From: Candidatus Rhodoferax randersensis
GTDB taxonomy: Bacteria; Pseudomonadota; Gammaproteobacteria; Burkholderiales; Burkholderiaceae_C
Direction of reading: 5' to 3'
DNA: 64,000 bases
NCBI GenBank assembly: GCA_016718155.1
Contig: JADKEH010000001.1
Span: 248,001 to 312,000, forward strand
Every line of letters begins with the position of its first letter. Position 1 is the first letter of the stretch. The position numbers were made by a program, and so were the translations under genes. Positions 42,841 to 52,254 of the stretch are shown in pieces. The notes under the pieces are model-generated. The model saw nothing but the letters and a program-made list of their open reading frames with translations. It had not been told where the DNA came from and ran no database searches.

Positions 42841-42919
42841 CTTTGGTGTTGTGTGTTGTATCTGGTGTCTCTTGACAGGTACAAACAAATACACCTGAAG
42901 CAAACTTTGGAGTCAAACC

Positions 42920-45900
42920 ATGTCCGCTCGCCATCTCAATCCGATGTTTCGTAAAACCGCTGTCGCGCAGTTTGTCGCGCAGTTGTTTGTGGGGGGAATG
43001 ATGTTGGGGACGGCCATGTCCGCATCAGCGGCGACTTGTACCTGGAACCCGGCCACTGGCAACTGGAACGTGGGGGCCAACTGGTCATGTGGCTTTGTAC
43101 CGGTCAACCTGGACCTTGCGGTCATCGGCTCCGGCAAAACGGTGACCGTCACCGCCGCTCAGCCCACCACTTCGGTGAGCAACGATGGCACGGTCACGAT
43201 CTCGAACAATTCCTCGATCGGCCTGACGGGCAGCAACACCAACAATGGCGTGATCGGCCTGAACTCGCTCGGCAACGTAACTGACCTGACCATCAACGGT
43301 GCGGTATCGCTCAATGGCAGTGGCTCGGTGCAGATGTCCAACGCCACCAACAACCGCATCCTCGGCACCGCAGCCACGCTGACGCTGGGATCTGGCCAAT
43401 CCATACTGGGCTCTGGCCAAGTCGGCGCTGGGGGCAGCCTGACACTCATCAACAACGGCATCGTGTCGGCAACGCAAGGCAGTCCGCTGACCATCCATAC
43501 CACGGCGGGCGTCACCAACAACAATGTGCTGCGGGCCAATGGCGGTACCTTGGTGGTGCAGAACACCGCCGTCAACCAAGGTGCTCTCGGAAGCCTGGAT
43601 GCCATCAATGGCAGCACGGTGCAGTTGGCCAACGCGTCCATCACCGGAGGCAGTTTCACATCCTCTGGCGGTGGTGCCATCGCCACCGCCGGCGGCACGA
43701 CGAATGCGCTGTCAGGGGTGACCAACGCCGGGACGTTCAACGTCGTCAACAACTCGTTTGTCAACCTTGACGGAAACCTCGTCAACAACGGCACGGTGAA
43801 CCTGCAGTCGTTGGGCAACGTGACCGACCTCACAGTCACCGGCGCCCGAACTATTTCCGGTACTGGCATCATCAACCTGTCGAATACGCAGGCCAATCGC
43901 ATCAATGGCACCGGGGGAACACTCACCCTCGGAAGCGGGCAGACGCTGCAAGGCGCCGGTACGATTGGCGCTGGCTCGGCCGGTTTTGGCCTCGTCAACC
44001 AGGGCACGGTGATCGCATCATCAAACGCTGGCCTGCTCATCAACGCCACAGCCGGTGTCACCAACACCGGCACGCTTCGTGCCGACGGTGGCGCGCTGCA
44101 ACTGCAAACGACCGTCAACAGTGCAGGCGGCAACATCGAGGCCCTCAACGGCTCGCAGGTGCAACTGCTCAACGGCGCGGTCATCAACAATGCCAACTTC
44201 GCGGCCTCCGGAGCGGGCAGCCTGATCACCACGGTAGGCGGTGCCACAGTCACGCTCGGTGGCGGCACAGTGTCAGGACCGATGACGATCGCCAACAACT
44301 CCTTTGTGCGTCAAACAGGAAACCTGACCTACAACGGCGTGCTGAGCATGGCCTCGGGAGGCAACGTCACCGATTTGCAGATCGACGGCGTGCGTTCTGT
44401 CACAGGTTCAGCCACGATCAACATGTCGAACACGCAGGCGAATCGGATCGTGGCGGCGAACGGCCCTGGCGACCAGTTCACGCTGGGCAACACTGTCACC
44501 CTTCAAGGTGCCGGGCAACTCGGTGCGGGCACGGCACTGGCCGTGGTGAACAACGGCACGGTGATCGCCACCCAGAGTGCGGGCCTGCGGGTGGAAACGG
44601 CTGCGGGTGTCACCAACAACGGCGTGATGCGCGCCGATGGGGGCCCGCTGCAGTTCCGCAGCGTGGTGGTGAACAGTTCTGGTGGCAGCATCGAGGCCGT
44701 GAACGGCTCGCAGGTGCAGTTGGAGAACAACACGGTAATCAACAACGCCAACTTTGCCGCCAGCAGCGGAGGCTTGATCACCACCGTCAGTGGTGCCACC
44801 GTCACCCTGGGAGGCGGTACGGTGTCGGGCCCGATGACCGTGACGAACAACTCGTTCCTGCGCCTGACGGGCGATGTCAACTACAACGGCACGCTGAGCA
44901 TGGTTTCAGGGGGTAATAACACTGACATTCAGTTCGATGGCGTGCGTACGATCGGCGGAACGGCCACCCTCAACTTGTCCAACACCCAGGCTAACCGACT
45001 GGTGGCAGCCAACGCCTCCGGAGACTCAGCCACCCTTGGCAGCGGCATCACCGTGCAAGGAGCAGGCTCGATCGGCGCGGGCACCGCATTGGCGGTGATC
45101 AACAACGGCTCGCTGATTGCCAACTCGAGTGCGGGCATGGTGTTGTCCACTCCCGCGGGGGCGACCAACAACGCACTGATCCGCGGTGATGGCGCCACCT
45201 TCACCATCGCCAACACCCAGGTGAACCAAGGTGTCAGCGGGGTGTTCAACGCCATCAACAACGGCGCCGTCGTGCTCAACACCGGCACGCAAATCAACGG
45301 CGGCACTTTCAGCACCGCCTTAGGCGGTGAGGTTGCTGTCCGAAGTGGCAACCCCGCCAGTATCGCTGGCGTCACCAACACCGGCACGCTGAACGTCAAC
45401 AACAACGCATTCCTGAATCTGAACGGCACGCTCACCAACAACGGCTCGTTGAACTTGCAGTCGGTCGGTAACTCTACCGATCTGCGTGCAGACGGCAACC
45501 AGAGCATCGTGGGCACCGGCACGATCAACATGACGAACACAACAGCCAACCGTATCCTCGGCGTAGCGGCGGGCGACGGGCTGACATTGGGCGCAGGCCA
45601 GACGCTGCAAGGTGCAGGCAGTATTGGCGCTGGTACCAACTTCAACTTTACGAACAATGGCACGATGCTGGGCAACGTGAGTGGCGCACTGACCTTCAGC
45701 AGCACGGGAACTGTGCTCAACAACGCCCTGGTGCGCGCCGACGCTGGCAATGTGCTGGTCACAGGAGGGACCGCCTTCGGACAAAGCGGTTCGGGCGTGC
45801 TCAGTGCCATCAACAGCGGCGTCGTCACGATCAACGGCAACGCCGTGGTCAGCGGAGGCACGCTCACCACGGCTGATACGGGCCAGTTCGTCACCACCAG

Positions 45901-46432
45901 CGGCCAAACGGCAACCTTGGCCAATGTGGTCACGGCCGGCACGTTCAACGTAGTAAACAATTCAAACCTGGTGTTACAAGGCACGGTCACCAACAACGGC
46001 TCGTTGAACTTGCAGTCGGGGGGTAACTCTACCGATCTGCGTGCAGACGGCAACCAGAGCATCGTGGGCACCGGCACGATCAACATGACGAATACAACAG
46101 CCAACCGTATCCTCGGCGTAGCGGCGGGCGACGGGCTGACCTTGGGCGCAGGCCAGACGCTGCAAGGTGCAGGCAGCATTGGCGCTGGCACCAACTTCAA
46201 CTTTACGAACAACGGCACGATGCTGGGCAACGTGAGTGGCGCACTGACCTTCAGCAGCACGGGAACTGTGCTCAACAACGCCCTGGTGCGCGCCGACGCT
46301 GGCAATGTGCTGGTCACAGGAGGGACCGCCTTCCGGACAAAGCGGTTCGGGCGTGCTCAGTGCCATCAACAGCGGCGTCGTCACGATCAACGGCAACGCC
46401 GTGGTCAGCGGAGGCACGCTCACCACGGCTGA
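42920..46432 (+). CDS. Giant repeat PEP-CTERM surface protein, N-terminal part (frameshifted)
   Basis: The first part of one very long gene (42920-49913; about 2,330 residues if intact). It starts with a signal peptide (AQFVAQLFVGGMMLGTAMSA, cleavage near ASAA) and continues with Asn/Gly/Thr-rich beta repeats. Seven units of about 182 residues each carry a pattern like GNxTDLxxxG...INMSNTQANRI...LGSGQTLQGAGSIGAGT. Unit starts are near 43271, 43814, 44360, 44912, 45467, 46022 and 46578. The frame is correct until one extra C at 46333/46334. After this it reads false sequence to the stop at 46432. GGAG precedes the ATG. Expression probably depends on sigma-54. It would be a surface or matrix protein. 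Confidence 0.88.
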   Translation: MSARHLNPMFRKTAVAQFVAQLFVGGMMLGTAMSASAATCTWNPATGNWNVGANWSCGFVPVNLDLAVIGSGKTVTVTAAQPTTSVSNDGTVTISNNSSIGLTGSNTNNGVIGLNSLGNVTDLTINGAVSLNGSGSVQMSNATNNRILGTAATLTLGSGQSILGSGQVGAGGSLTLINNGIVSATQGSPLTIHTTAGVTNNNVLRANGGTLVVQNTAVNQGALGSLDAINGSTVQLANASITGGSFTSSGGGAIATAGGTTNALSGVTNAGTFNVVNNSFVNLDGNLVNNGTVNLQSLGNVTDLTVTGARTISGTGIINLSNTQANRINGTGGTLTLGSGQTLQGAGTIGAGSAGFGLVNQGTVIASSNAGLLINATAGVTNTGTLRADGGALQLQTTVNSAGGNIEALNGSQVQLLNGAVINNANFAASGAGSLITTVGGATVTLGGGTVSGPMTIANNSFVRQTGNLTYNGVLSMASGGNVTDLQIDGVRSVTGSATINMSNTQANRIVAANGPGDQFTLGNTVTLQGAGQLGAGTALAVVNNGTVIATQSAGLRVETAAGVTNNGVMRADGGPLQFRSVVVNSSGGSIEAVNGSQVQLENNTVINNANFAASSGGLITTVSGATVTLGGGTVSGPMTVTNNSFLRLTGDVNYNGTLSMVSGGNNTDIQFDGVRTIGGTATLNLSNTQANRLVAANASGDSATLGSGITVQGAGSIGAGTALAVINNGSLIANSSAGMVLSTPAGATNNALIRGDGATFTIANTQVNQGVSGVFNAINNGAVVLNTGTQINGGTFSTALGGEVAVRSGNPASIAGVTNTGTLNVNNNAFLNLNGTLTNNGSLNLQSVGNSTDLRADGNQSIVGTGTINMTNTTANRILGVAAGDGLTLGAGQTLQGAGSIGAGTNFNFTNNGTMLGNVSGALTFSSTGTVLNNALVRADAGNVLVTGGTAFGQSGSGVLSAINSGVVTINGNAVVSGGTLTTADTGQFVTTSGQTATLANVVTAGTFNVVNNSNLVLQGTVTNNGSLNLQSGGNSTDLRADGNQSIVGTGTINMTNTTANRILGVAAGDGLTLGAGQTLQGAGSIGAGTNFNFTNNGTMLGNVSGALTFSSTGTVLNNALVRADAGNVLVTGGTAFRTKRFGRAQCHQQRRRHDQRQRRGQRRHAHHG

Positions 46433-46541
46433 TACGGGCCAGTTCGTCACCACCAGCGGCCAAACGGCAACCTTGGCCAATGTGGTCACGGCCGGCACGT
46501 TCAACGTAGTAAACAATTCAAACCTGGTGTTACAAGGCACG
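45431..46541 (+). repeat. Two near-identical 555-bp tandem repeats
   Basis: Copy 1 spans 45431-45985 (555 bases) and copy 2 spans 45986-46541 (556 bases, with one extra C at 46333/46334). A third start of the same phrase (ACGGCTCGTTGAACTTGCAG) is at about 46550, where the copies diverge. The few substitutions between them are mostly silent, so the duplication is recent. Copy 2 against copy 1 (TTCCGG against TTCGG) fixes the frameshift. Confidence 0.95.
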
Positions 46542-49500
46542 GTCACCAACAACGGCTCGTTGAACTTGCAGTCGGGGGGGAATTCGACAAATCTTCTCGT
46601 TTCCGGCCCGGTGACACTTGCCGGGAATGGTGTCACCAATCTGTCCAACTCTACGGCCAACAGTATCAGTGCGCAGGGTGCAGGCGCTCAACTCACCGTG
46701 GGCGCCGGGCAAACAATCCAGGGCTCGGGGCAGTTCGGTGCCGGCACCGGCATAGCCTTGGTCAACCAAGGCACGATCACGGCTAACCAGAGCAGTCCTA
46801 TGACAATTGCGATGACCGGCCCGGTGAGCAATGCGTCGGGCGGCCTGATGCAGGCGGTAGCGGGTGGCACGCTCAATATCAACAGCGCTCTGGCAAACAA
46901 CGGCTCGCTCGCGGCCAATGGTGGCGTCGTCAATGCCAACGCGGCATTTAACGGCACCGGCACAGCATTGATTAGCGGAGCTGGTCAGCTGAACGTTGGC
47001 GCCAGCAGCACCGTGGGCACGCTCACACACAACAGCAGCGCTGCCAGCGGGTTGGTGCTGGGTGCCAACAACATCACCGTGTCGGGCGACTACACCAACG
47101 CCAACGCCGGCACTGGCAACAGCTTCAACCGCCGCGCCAACGTCACCGGCGCCGGCCAGATACTGGCTGGCGGCGATGCCGCGCAGGTTCTCACCGGCAC
47201 CGGCGTGACTAACGGCAACACCACCAACGCCACGCTGACCCTCGGTAACGTGCGCGTCGGCAGCACCACTTTTAATTACCAGGTCGCCAACAACGGCAGC
47301 ACCGGCCCGTCGCTGCGCGGTGCGATCCAAACCAACGTCAACGGCGGCAACCTCACCGACGCGCGGCTGAGTGGCGCTGGCGTAACGGCCAGCAACTACA
47401 ACACTGGCGCGCCCGGCAGCAACACCGGCAACCTGGGTGTGACCTTCACCGCGGCCAGCGCCGGGGCGCTGGCACCGCTCAGCGGCCAGGTGCTGAACCT
47501 GCGCAGCAACTTCGACAACATCGCCGACCAAAAACTCAACATCGTGCTCGGCGCGGGTGCTGCGGCCTACAACGCCGCAGTCGGCAATACCACGCCGTCG
47601 CCGGTGCAGGTGGCCAACCAGCGCATAGGCGGCGGCAACACCGCCGCGCTGACGGTGGCCAACACTGCCGTGGCCGGCGCCTTCAGTGAAGACCTGAACG
47701 CCAGCTTTGGCACCTCGACCGGCGCGGCCAGCGGCAGCGGCAGCATCGCGGGTCGGCTGGCCGGCACCAACAACACCGGCGCCGGTGCCATGGCGGTGGC
47801 CGTGAACACCGGCAGCGCTGGTGCCAAGACTGGCACCGTCACAGTCAACTACCAGACCGCAGGCGCCGTCAATGGTGTCAACAATGGCCTGGGCACGGCG
47901 AGTGTGGGCAACCAGGTCATTACCGTGAACGGCAATGTGTTCCAGTCCGCTGCTGGCGCCATCCAGACCGCCGCGCTGAATTTCGGCACGGTGCAGGTTG
48001 GCCAATCCGTCAGCCAGAACCTCACGATCCGCAATACTGCCACTGGCGCAAGCGGCTTTGTCGAAGATCTGAATGCCAGCTTCGGCAGCGCCAGCGGCAC
48101 TGGTGCCGGCCTCATCAGTGGTAGTGGCAGTTTGAACGGAATCCTCGCCGGCACCAACAGTACGGCGGGCAACGGCGTGATGACGGTTGCCGTCAACACT
48201 GCTGCAGCTGGCAATGTTGCCGGCAGTATCGGAGTGAACTACTTCACTGCCGGCGCAGTAAACGGAGTCAGCAATGGCTTGGGCACAGCCGCCGCCGGCA
48301 GCGAGGCCTATGGGGTCAATGGCCTCATCCAGGCAGCGGCGAACGTCATCAACCAGGCGAATCCGGTGATCAACAACAGCTCCATCAACCTGGGCAATGT
48401 GCGCATCGGTTCCGCTTCACCGAGCGCATTCGTCAGCGTCACCAACCAGGCCACCATTGCGCCCCAAGCCGCGCTCAATGCCAGCATCAGTGGCAATGCG
48501 CTGATTACCGGCAGCGGCAGCTTCAACTTGCTGGCTCCGGGCGCAACCAATAGCAACAGCCTTCAGGTCGGCATGGACACCAGCACGGCCGGCGCCAGGA
48601 ACGGAACGGCGACGATCAGCTTTGTTTCGGACGCCAGCAACGTGGGTAACTGCGCACCCAATTGCCAGCTCAACATCGCCTCGCAGAACGTGAGCGTAGC
48701 GGGAGGTGTCTATCGGCTGGCCAATGCGCAGAACGTCACGCCCAGTGTCACGCTGGCAGCCCGGGTAGGCGATGCCGCGCCAAGCGCAAACGTTTCGATC
48801 ACGAACCAGTCTCCTGACGTTTTCACCGAAGCGCTAAAGGTGCAAGCCGGTGTGGCGCCCAGCGGATTTCTGGTCGGATCCAATCCGGCCAACATCGCCG
48901 CCCAAGGGACCGGTGCTGTCCAGGTCAGCCTCAATACGGCGACGGCCGGTACCTCTACCGGGAATCTGACACTCAATCACATCTCGACTGGCGCGGGCAC
49001 GACCAATGCGGCTGACGTCAGCGTGGGTTCGAGCATCGTGGCCCTGACCGGCAAGATCTACACCGCCGCAGTCGGGGCAGTACAAAGTGCAGTGAATTTC
49101 GGCATCGTGCACGTAGGCGACGTTGTTGCGGCGCAGGGAGTTTCGGTGCAAAACAGTGCACCGGTGACCGCACTCAATGACACGCTGGCCGCGTCGATTG
49201 GAGGCGCTGCGGGTGCGTTCAACACCAATAACGGAGTCGTTGCGGGCCTGACGGCCGGGGGTGCAGCGAACACAACCGCGTTGACGGTTGGTCTGAGCAC
49301 GGTAACGGCCGGCATCTACAACGGCACGGCCTTCGTTGGCCTGAACAGTCACAACCCGGATATGGCAGATTTGACACTTGCCTCGCAAACCGTGGCGCTG
49401 AGCGGTACCGTGAACAACTATGCCAATGCGATATTTGACAAGGTGAATGGTTCGGGCACGTTGTCTCGGGTTGGCGACCAGTTCATACTTGATTTCGGTA

Positions 49501-49913
49501 CGGTTTTCCAGAATTCGGGCTCGCTGAGCTCGATCATCGATGTCGACAATGCGGTTTTGGGACCGGCGGACTTGCTGGATGGCAGTCTTGCTTTATTGGA
49601 CGGAAACGATTTTGCGTCCACCCTGCTGCGGGCAGGGTTCAGCGGCGTCGCGGCCGGTGGAACAAGCGGTGATGCGCTGTCGTTTTTGTTTGATTCCACC
49701 GCATTGGGGTCGTTCCAGGATGCGGTATCACTGTCCTGGTTTGGCAATAACGCAAGTGGGTATCAGGACCAGTCAAGACTCTACACACTGCTGGTGCGCG
49801 GCAACGTGGTTCAGCAGGGCAACACGGTGCCTGAGCCTGGCACGCTGGCACTGCTTTTGATTGCCGCTGTTGGCGCTGCGCTGGCACGGCGTCGGCGCAT
49901 AGTGGTCTATTGA
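46334..49913 (+). CDS. Giant repeat PEP-CTERM surface protein, C-terminal part (frameshifted)
   Basis: The continuation of the gene at 42920 after the single-base insertion. It finishes repeat six and seven, then changes to about 900 residues of Ig-like choice-of-anchor-D-type repeats, each starting like VQVGQSVSQNLTIRNTATGA or VNFGIVHVGDVVAAQGVSVQ and containing SGSGSL/GLLAGT-like turns. The end is a PEP-CTERM sorting signal: VPEPGTLALLLIAAVGAALA followed by RRRR, i.e. VPEP motif, membrane helix and basic tail. This targets the protein for cleavage and anchoring by an exosortase, which is not in the window. Stop at 49913; the next gene begins 21 bases on. Confidence 0.9.
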
Positions 49914-49934
49914 CTTTTTTGAAGGAAACTCGAA

Positions 49935-50231
49935 ATGACCAGAACTCAGTATTGGACCGTCACCACTATTGCCGCAGCGTGTTTCGCGGCCATGGTGGCC
50001 AGCATCACCCTGGGCTACAACAATGGGGTGGCACGTGCCGATGTATCCCAGCGGCAGCAGTTTGTGCAGCAGTCGGTACAGCTTGAAAGCCTTTACACCG
50101 AGATCATCCGCGCGCTGGCCGAGCTTGGCGCGCGCAACAATGATGGCGACGTCAAGGCGCTGCTGCAAAAGCACGGCATCACTTACAGTGCCAATCCGCC
50201 CGGTGCGCCCGGCGAACCGGCGCGCAAATGA
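49935..50231 (+). CDS. Small membrane-anchored protein A of the PEP-CTERM locus
   Basis: A 98-residue protein with an N-terminal signal anchor (YWTVTTIAAACFAAMVASIT) and a helical outer part (QRQQFVQQSVQLESLYTEII, then LGARNNDGDVKALLQKHGIT). GAAGGAAAC precedes the ATG. It begins 21 bases after the giant gene and overlaps the next gene by 4 bases, so it is in the same operon. It resembles its neighbour: both have an N-terminal helix, then a coil, and then a domain ending L-x-K/R-x-G-I-T. No known family is recognised. A coiled-coil partner for the surface protein is possible. Confidence 0.75.
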   Translation: MTRTQYWTVTTIAAACFAAMVASITLGYNNGVARADVSQRQQFVQQSVQLESLYTEIIRALAELGARNNDGDVKALLQKHGITYSANPPGAPGEPARK

Positions 50232-50728
50232 GCGAAGGCCCCAACACCATGAGTATCATCACCAGCGTGCCCTCAACCGCAGCCCACGCCGCACAATTCC
50301 ATAAACCGGAGGCCGAGGAAGCAACTTCGCTGACCAGTGACGCCCAGTCGCCCCCCACGGAACGCAGCCACCGTGGGCCCAGGGCGCAAGCACGCGCGAT
50401 GCCTGTGCCGCACCCGCCCTACAGTCCCTTCGTTCCTGTGCTGTTGGGGACTTTGGCCTTGCTGGGATGGCTCGGCTTTCAGACCCAGCAGCTGCTTAAC
50501 GAGCGCCAGGCCTTGCAAGCTGCGTACTTGTCGCAACAGCAAACGGTGGACAACGCCGGCAAGCTGCGCGCCTCGCTGGACGCGCTGGCAGCGGACACTC
50601 AGCGTATGGCCGATTCGGGCAATCCGAATGCCCGACTGTTGGTCAACGAGCTGCGCAAGCGCGGCATCACCATCAACCCCGCTGCCAGTACTCCGCCGGC
50701 CAGCACACTGCCAGCCGCAAAGCGATAG
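50228..50728 (+). CDS. Small membrane-anchored protein B of the PEP-CTERM locus
   Basis: A 166-residue protein. About 70 polar residues, inside the cell, are followed by one membrane helix (FVPVLLGTLALLGWLGFQTQ), a coiled coil (QLLNERQALQAAYLSQQQTV), and the end DALAADTQRMADSGNPNARL then LVNELRKRGITINPA. Its C-terminal domain resembles that of protein A, suggesting an old duplication. ATG overlaps the stop of protein A (ATGA). Transcription probably ends at the hairpin at 50739. The function is unknown; it may sense or assemble surface structures at the inner membrane. Confidence 0.75.
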   Translation: MSEGPNTMSIITSVPSTAAHAAQFHKPEAEEATSLTSDAQSPPTERSHRGPRAQARAMPVPHPPYSPFVPVLLGTLALLGWLGFQTQQLLNERQALQAAYLSQQQTVDNAGKLRASLDALAADTQRMADSGNPNARLLVNELRKRGITINPAASTPPASTLPAAKR

Positions 50729-50738
50729 GAATAACCAT

Positions 50739-50757
50739 CCCCCGGCAAAGCCGGGGG
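50739..50757 (+). terminator. Hairpin terminator after the PEP-CTERM operon
   Basis: CCCCCGGC-AAA-GCCGGGGG, a perfect 8-base stem, begins 10 bases after the stop of protein B and is followed by a weakly T-rich stretch (TGTTCAAATTTCTTC). The T run is poor, so efficiency is uncertain. Confidence 0.6.
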
Positions 50758-50764
50758 TGTTCAA

Positions 50765-51210
50765 ATTTCTTCAATCCATCGCTAGTGCGCCAGCGTCCAG
50801 CTGCTCTTGCCGCTATAGCTGCGGCCATGGCGCAATAGGAACGCCAGCAAGTGTTGCTTGGCCTGGCGCTGCAAGTGTTTGATGTCTTCGCGTGCTCCAG
50901 CCAAGTCGCGCAGTGCCCCGTGTGCACTGTCGGGAACCCATACTGGCGTCAACACCCCGGCCCGATACAGCCTGGCCGGCATCAGGCTGTCACGCCGGTC
51001 GGTCTTTTCCCGATCGCCCGCCTTCTTTGGAATCAATGAAGGTGCCACGACTTGGCACTGCCACCCCAGGTCCAGCAATTGGCGATGAATGCCTTTGCCA
51101 CAGGGACCGTTTTTGTACCAGAACATCAGATCGGCACTGTCCTTTCGAAGTTGCTTGACCAACTTCAACATGAAGGGAATCCGATAGGGGATTTGCCTGC
51201 ATGGGCCCAA
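50765..51210 (-). pseudogene. IS110-family transposase remnant
   Basis: A fragment of the N-terminal DEDD-type transposase. It reads WYKNGPCGKGIHRQLLDLGW, CQVVAPSLIPKKAGDREKTD followed by RRDSLMPARLYRAG, then HLLAFLLRHGRSYSGKSSWT. In full-length relatives the next segment is AHLRW; here a stop (TAG) replaces the Leu, though RWIEEI follows in frame. The first 50 or so residues and the entire C-terminal (Tnp20) half are missing. IS110 elements have no clear terminal repeats, so ends cannot be drawn. It marks the right flank of the PEP-CTERM locus as a place of past insertion. Confidence 0.88.
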
Positions 51211-51559
51211 CTATGGCAGGACCAATGTCGACGGAACAGGGTCCAGCTCTGCATTCTGCGCGATGCCACCCCAGCCGGTTGAGCTGGTGGTGCGCAGCGT
51301 GCGCTGGGCTACAACACGCTGGCGATCACCGACAAGTCCTCGGTGGCGGGTGTAGGGCGGGCCCGATTCATGAAACGGTCGTGAAAGACGCGGCAACGTT
51401 GCCGAGACAAAGCCACTTTGACCTAGCAAAGCGACTGGCGCTGTAAACCTTAAAACCATCTATCAAAAGTGGTCAAATAGACCTATCGGTATCCTTAATG
51501 ACTGAATAGTTTAAATTCCAGCCTCAGTGGGCTTTTTTGGTCTAGTGCAGGAGTATCAA
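51211..51559. other. 349 bases with no recognisable gene
   Basis: This stretch follows the IS110 remnant. It has a short stem near 51267-51291 (CCAGCCGGTTGAGCTGG) and a short hairpin with T run near 51521-51538 (AGCC...GGCTTTTTT). The latter part is AT-rich and likely holds the promoter for the small protein at 51560. Nothing else is supported. Confidence 0.5.
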
Positions 51560-51700
51560 ATGGAAGTTTTCGCTCTCTTACTGGCGTCAAAGTACGGCTT
51601 AGCTGCGTTGAGTTCGGTCACCCTGGCAGTTGGCATGCTGGTTGGAACATTCAGCTTACTGGCCTACAAAGCCCACCATCCGACGACCGCTGCAAAGTAA
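51560..51700 (+). CDS. 46-residue single-helix membrane protein
   Basis: A short gene, MEVFALLLASKYGLAALSSV then TLAVGMLVGTFSLLAYKAHH and a polar tail TTAAK. A good AGGAG lies 7 bases before the ATG. The composition is that of a single-pass membrane protein. It is too short for family assignment. The AT-rich upstream part could be its promoter. No partner gene is evident. Confidence 0.6.
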   Translation: MEVFALLLASKYGLAALSSVTLAVGMLVGTFSLLAYKAHHPTTAAK

Positions 51701-51802
51701 ACCTTATGGCGCGCCTGAGGCACTGATGACTTTGCTTTGCTTGGGCTCTGGGCCAGTGCACCCAGCCACTACAAATGAACTCAACGAACAACCCAGATCA
51801 CC

Positions 51803-52198
51803 ATGACCGTCACCCCAAGGCCGCCCGAGGAAGGCGCTGCATGTAGCGCATTGACCGTGATGTACGACGGCGCCTGCCCGTTGTGTCGTCACGAAATCGC
51901 GCTCTACCAGTCACTGGCGCCTAAGGACACTGTGGCGTGGCTGGATGTGAGTAAAGCCACGGCACAGATTGGTCCAACTGAACGGGCGCGGTACATGCAA
52001 CGCTTTCATGTGCGCCGGAGCGACGGGCAGCTGCTCAGTGGCGCGGCGGCCTTTGTAGCGTTGTGGCTGGTCATGCCGGGTTGGCGCTGGCTAGGCACGA
52101 TGGGTCGCTTGCCAGGCATCACGCCCTTGCTGGAACTGGCTTACCGGGGGTTTTTGCGACTGCGCCCGTATCTGCAGCGATGGCTGCGGAGGGTGTGA
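51803..52198 (+). CDS. DCC-family thiol-disulfide oxidoreductase-like protein
   Basis: A 131-residue DUF393 protein with a thioredoxin-like fold. The name motif is visible as VMYDGACPLCRHEIALYQSL (Asp, Cys, Cys), followed by the conserved FHVRRSDGQLLSGAAAFVAL and GITPLLELAYRGFLRLRPY. Family members are predicted to exchange disulfides; the role here is unknown. The ATG at 51803 gives a 17-residue tail before the core. Confidence 0.88.
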   Translation: MTVTPRPPEEGAACSALTVMYDGACPLCRHEIALYQSLAPKDTVAWLDVSKATAQIGPTERARYMQRFHVRRSDGQLLSGAAAFVALWLVMPGWRWLGTMGRLPGITPLLELAYRGFLRLRPYLQRWLRRV

Positions 52199-52254
52199 AT
52201 GCGCATCGGACCTAAAGAGTTCCGTGGATGAGAGGCGACGACAGATTGGCCGCG

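Noticed and set aside
44929..46317. A long minus-strand open frame opposite the giant PEP-CTERM gene
   Set aside because: It has a Pro/Val/Leu-rich composition that simply mirrors the repeat on the plus strand, repeats with the same 555-base period, and lacks a ribosome site. It is a shadow of the repeats.
46333..46334. Programmed frameshifting or phase variation at the extra C in the giant gene
   Set aside because: There is no slippery heptamer or homopolymer at the site, and the sister repeat lacks the base; a simple insertion or sequence error explains it.
45431..46541. A possible CRISPR or satellite array
   Set aside because: Units are 555 bases, coding and in frame, with no short repeat-spacer pattern.
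51201..51446. An 81-codon frame after the IS110 remnant
   Set aside because: It has no motif, no ribosome site and no similarity to transposase C-termini.
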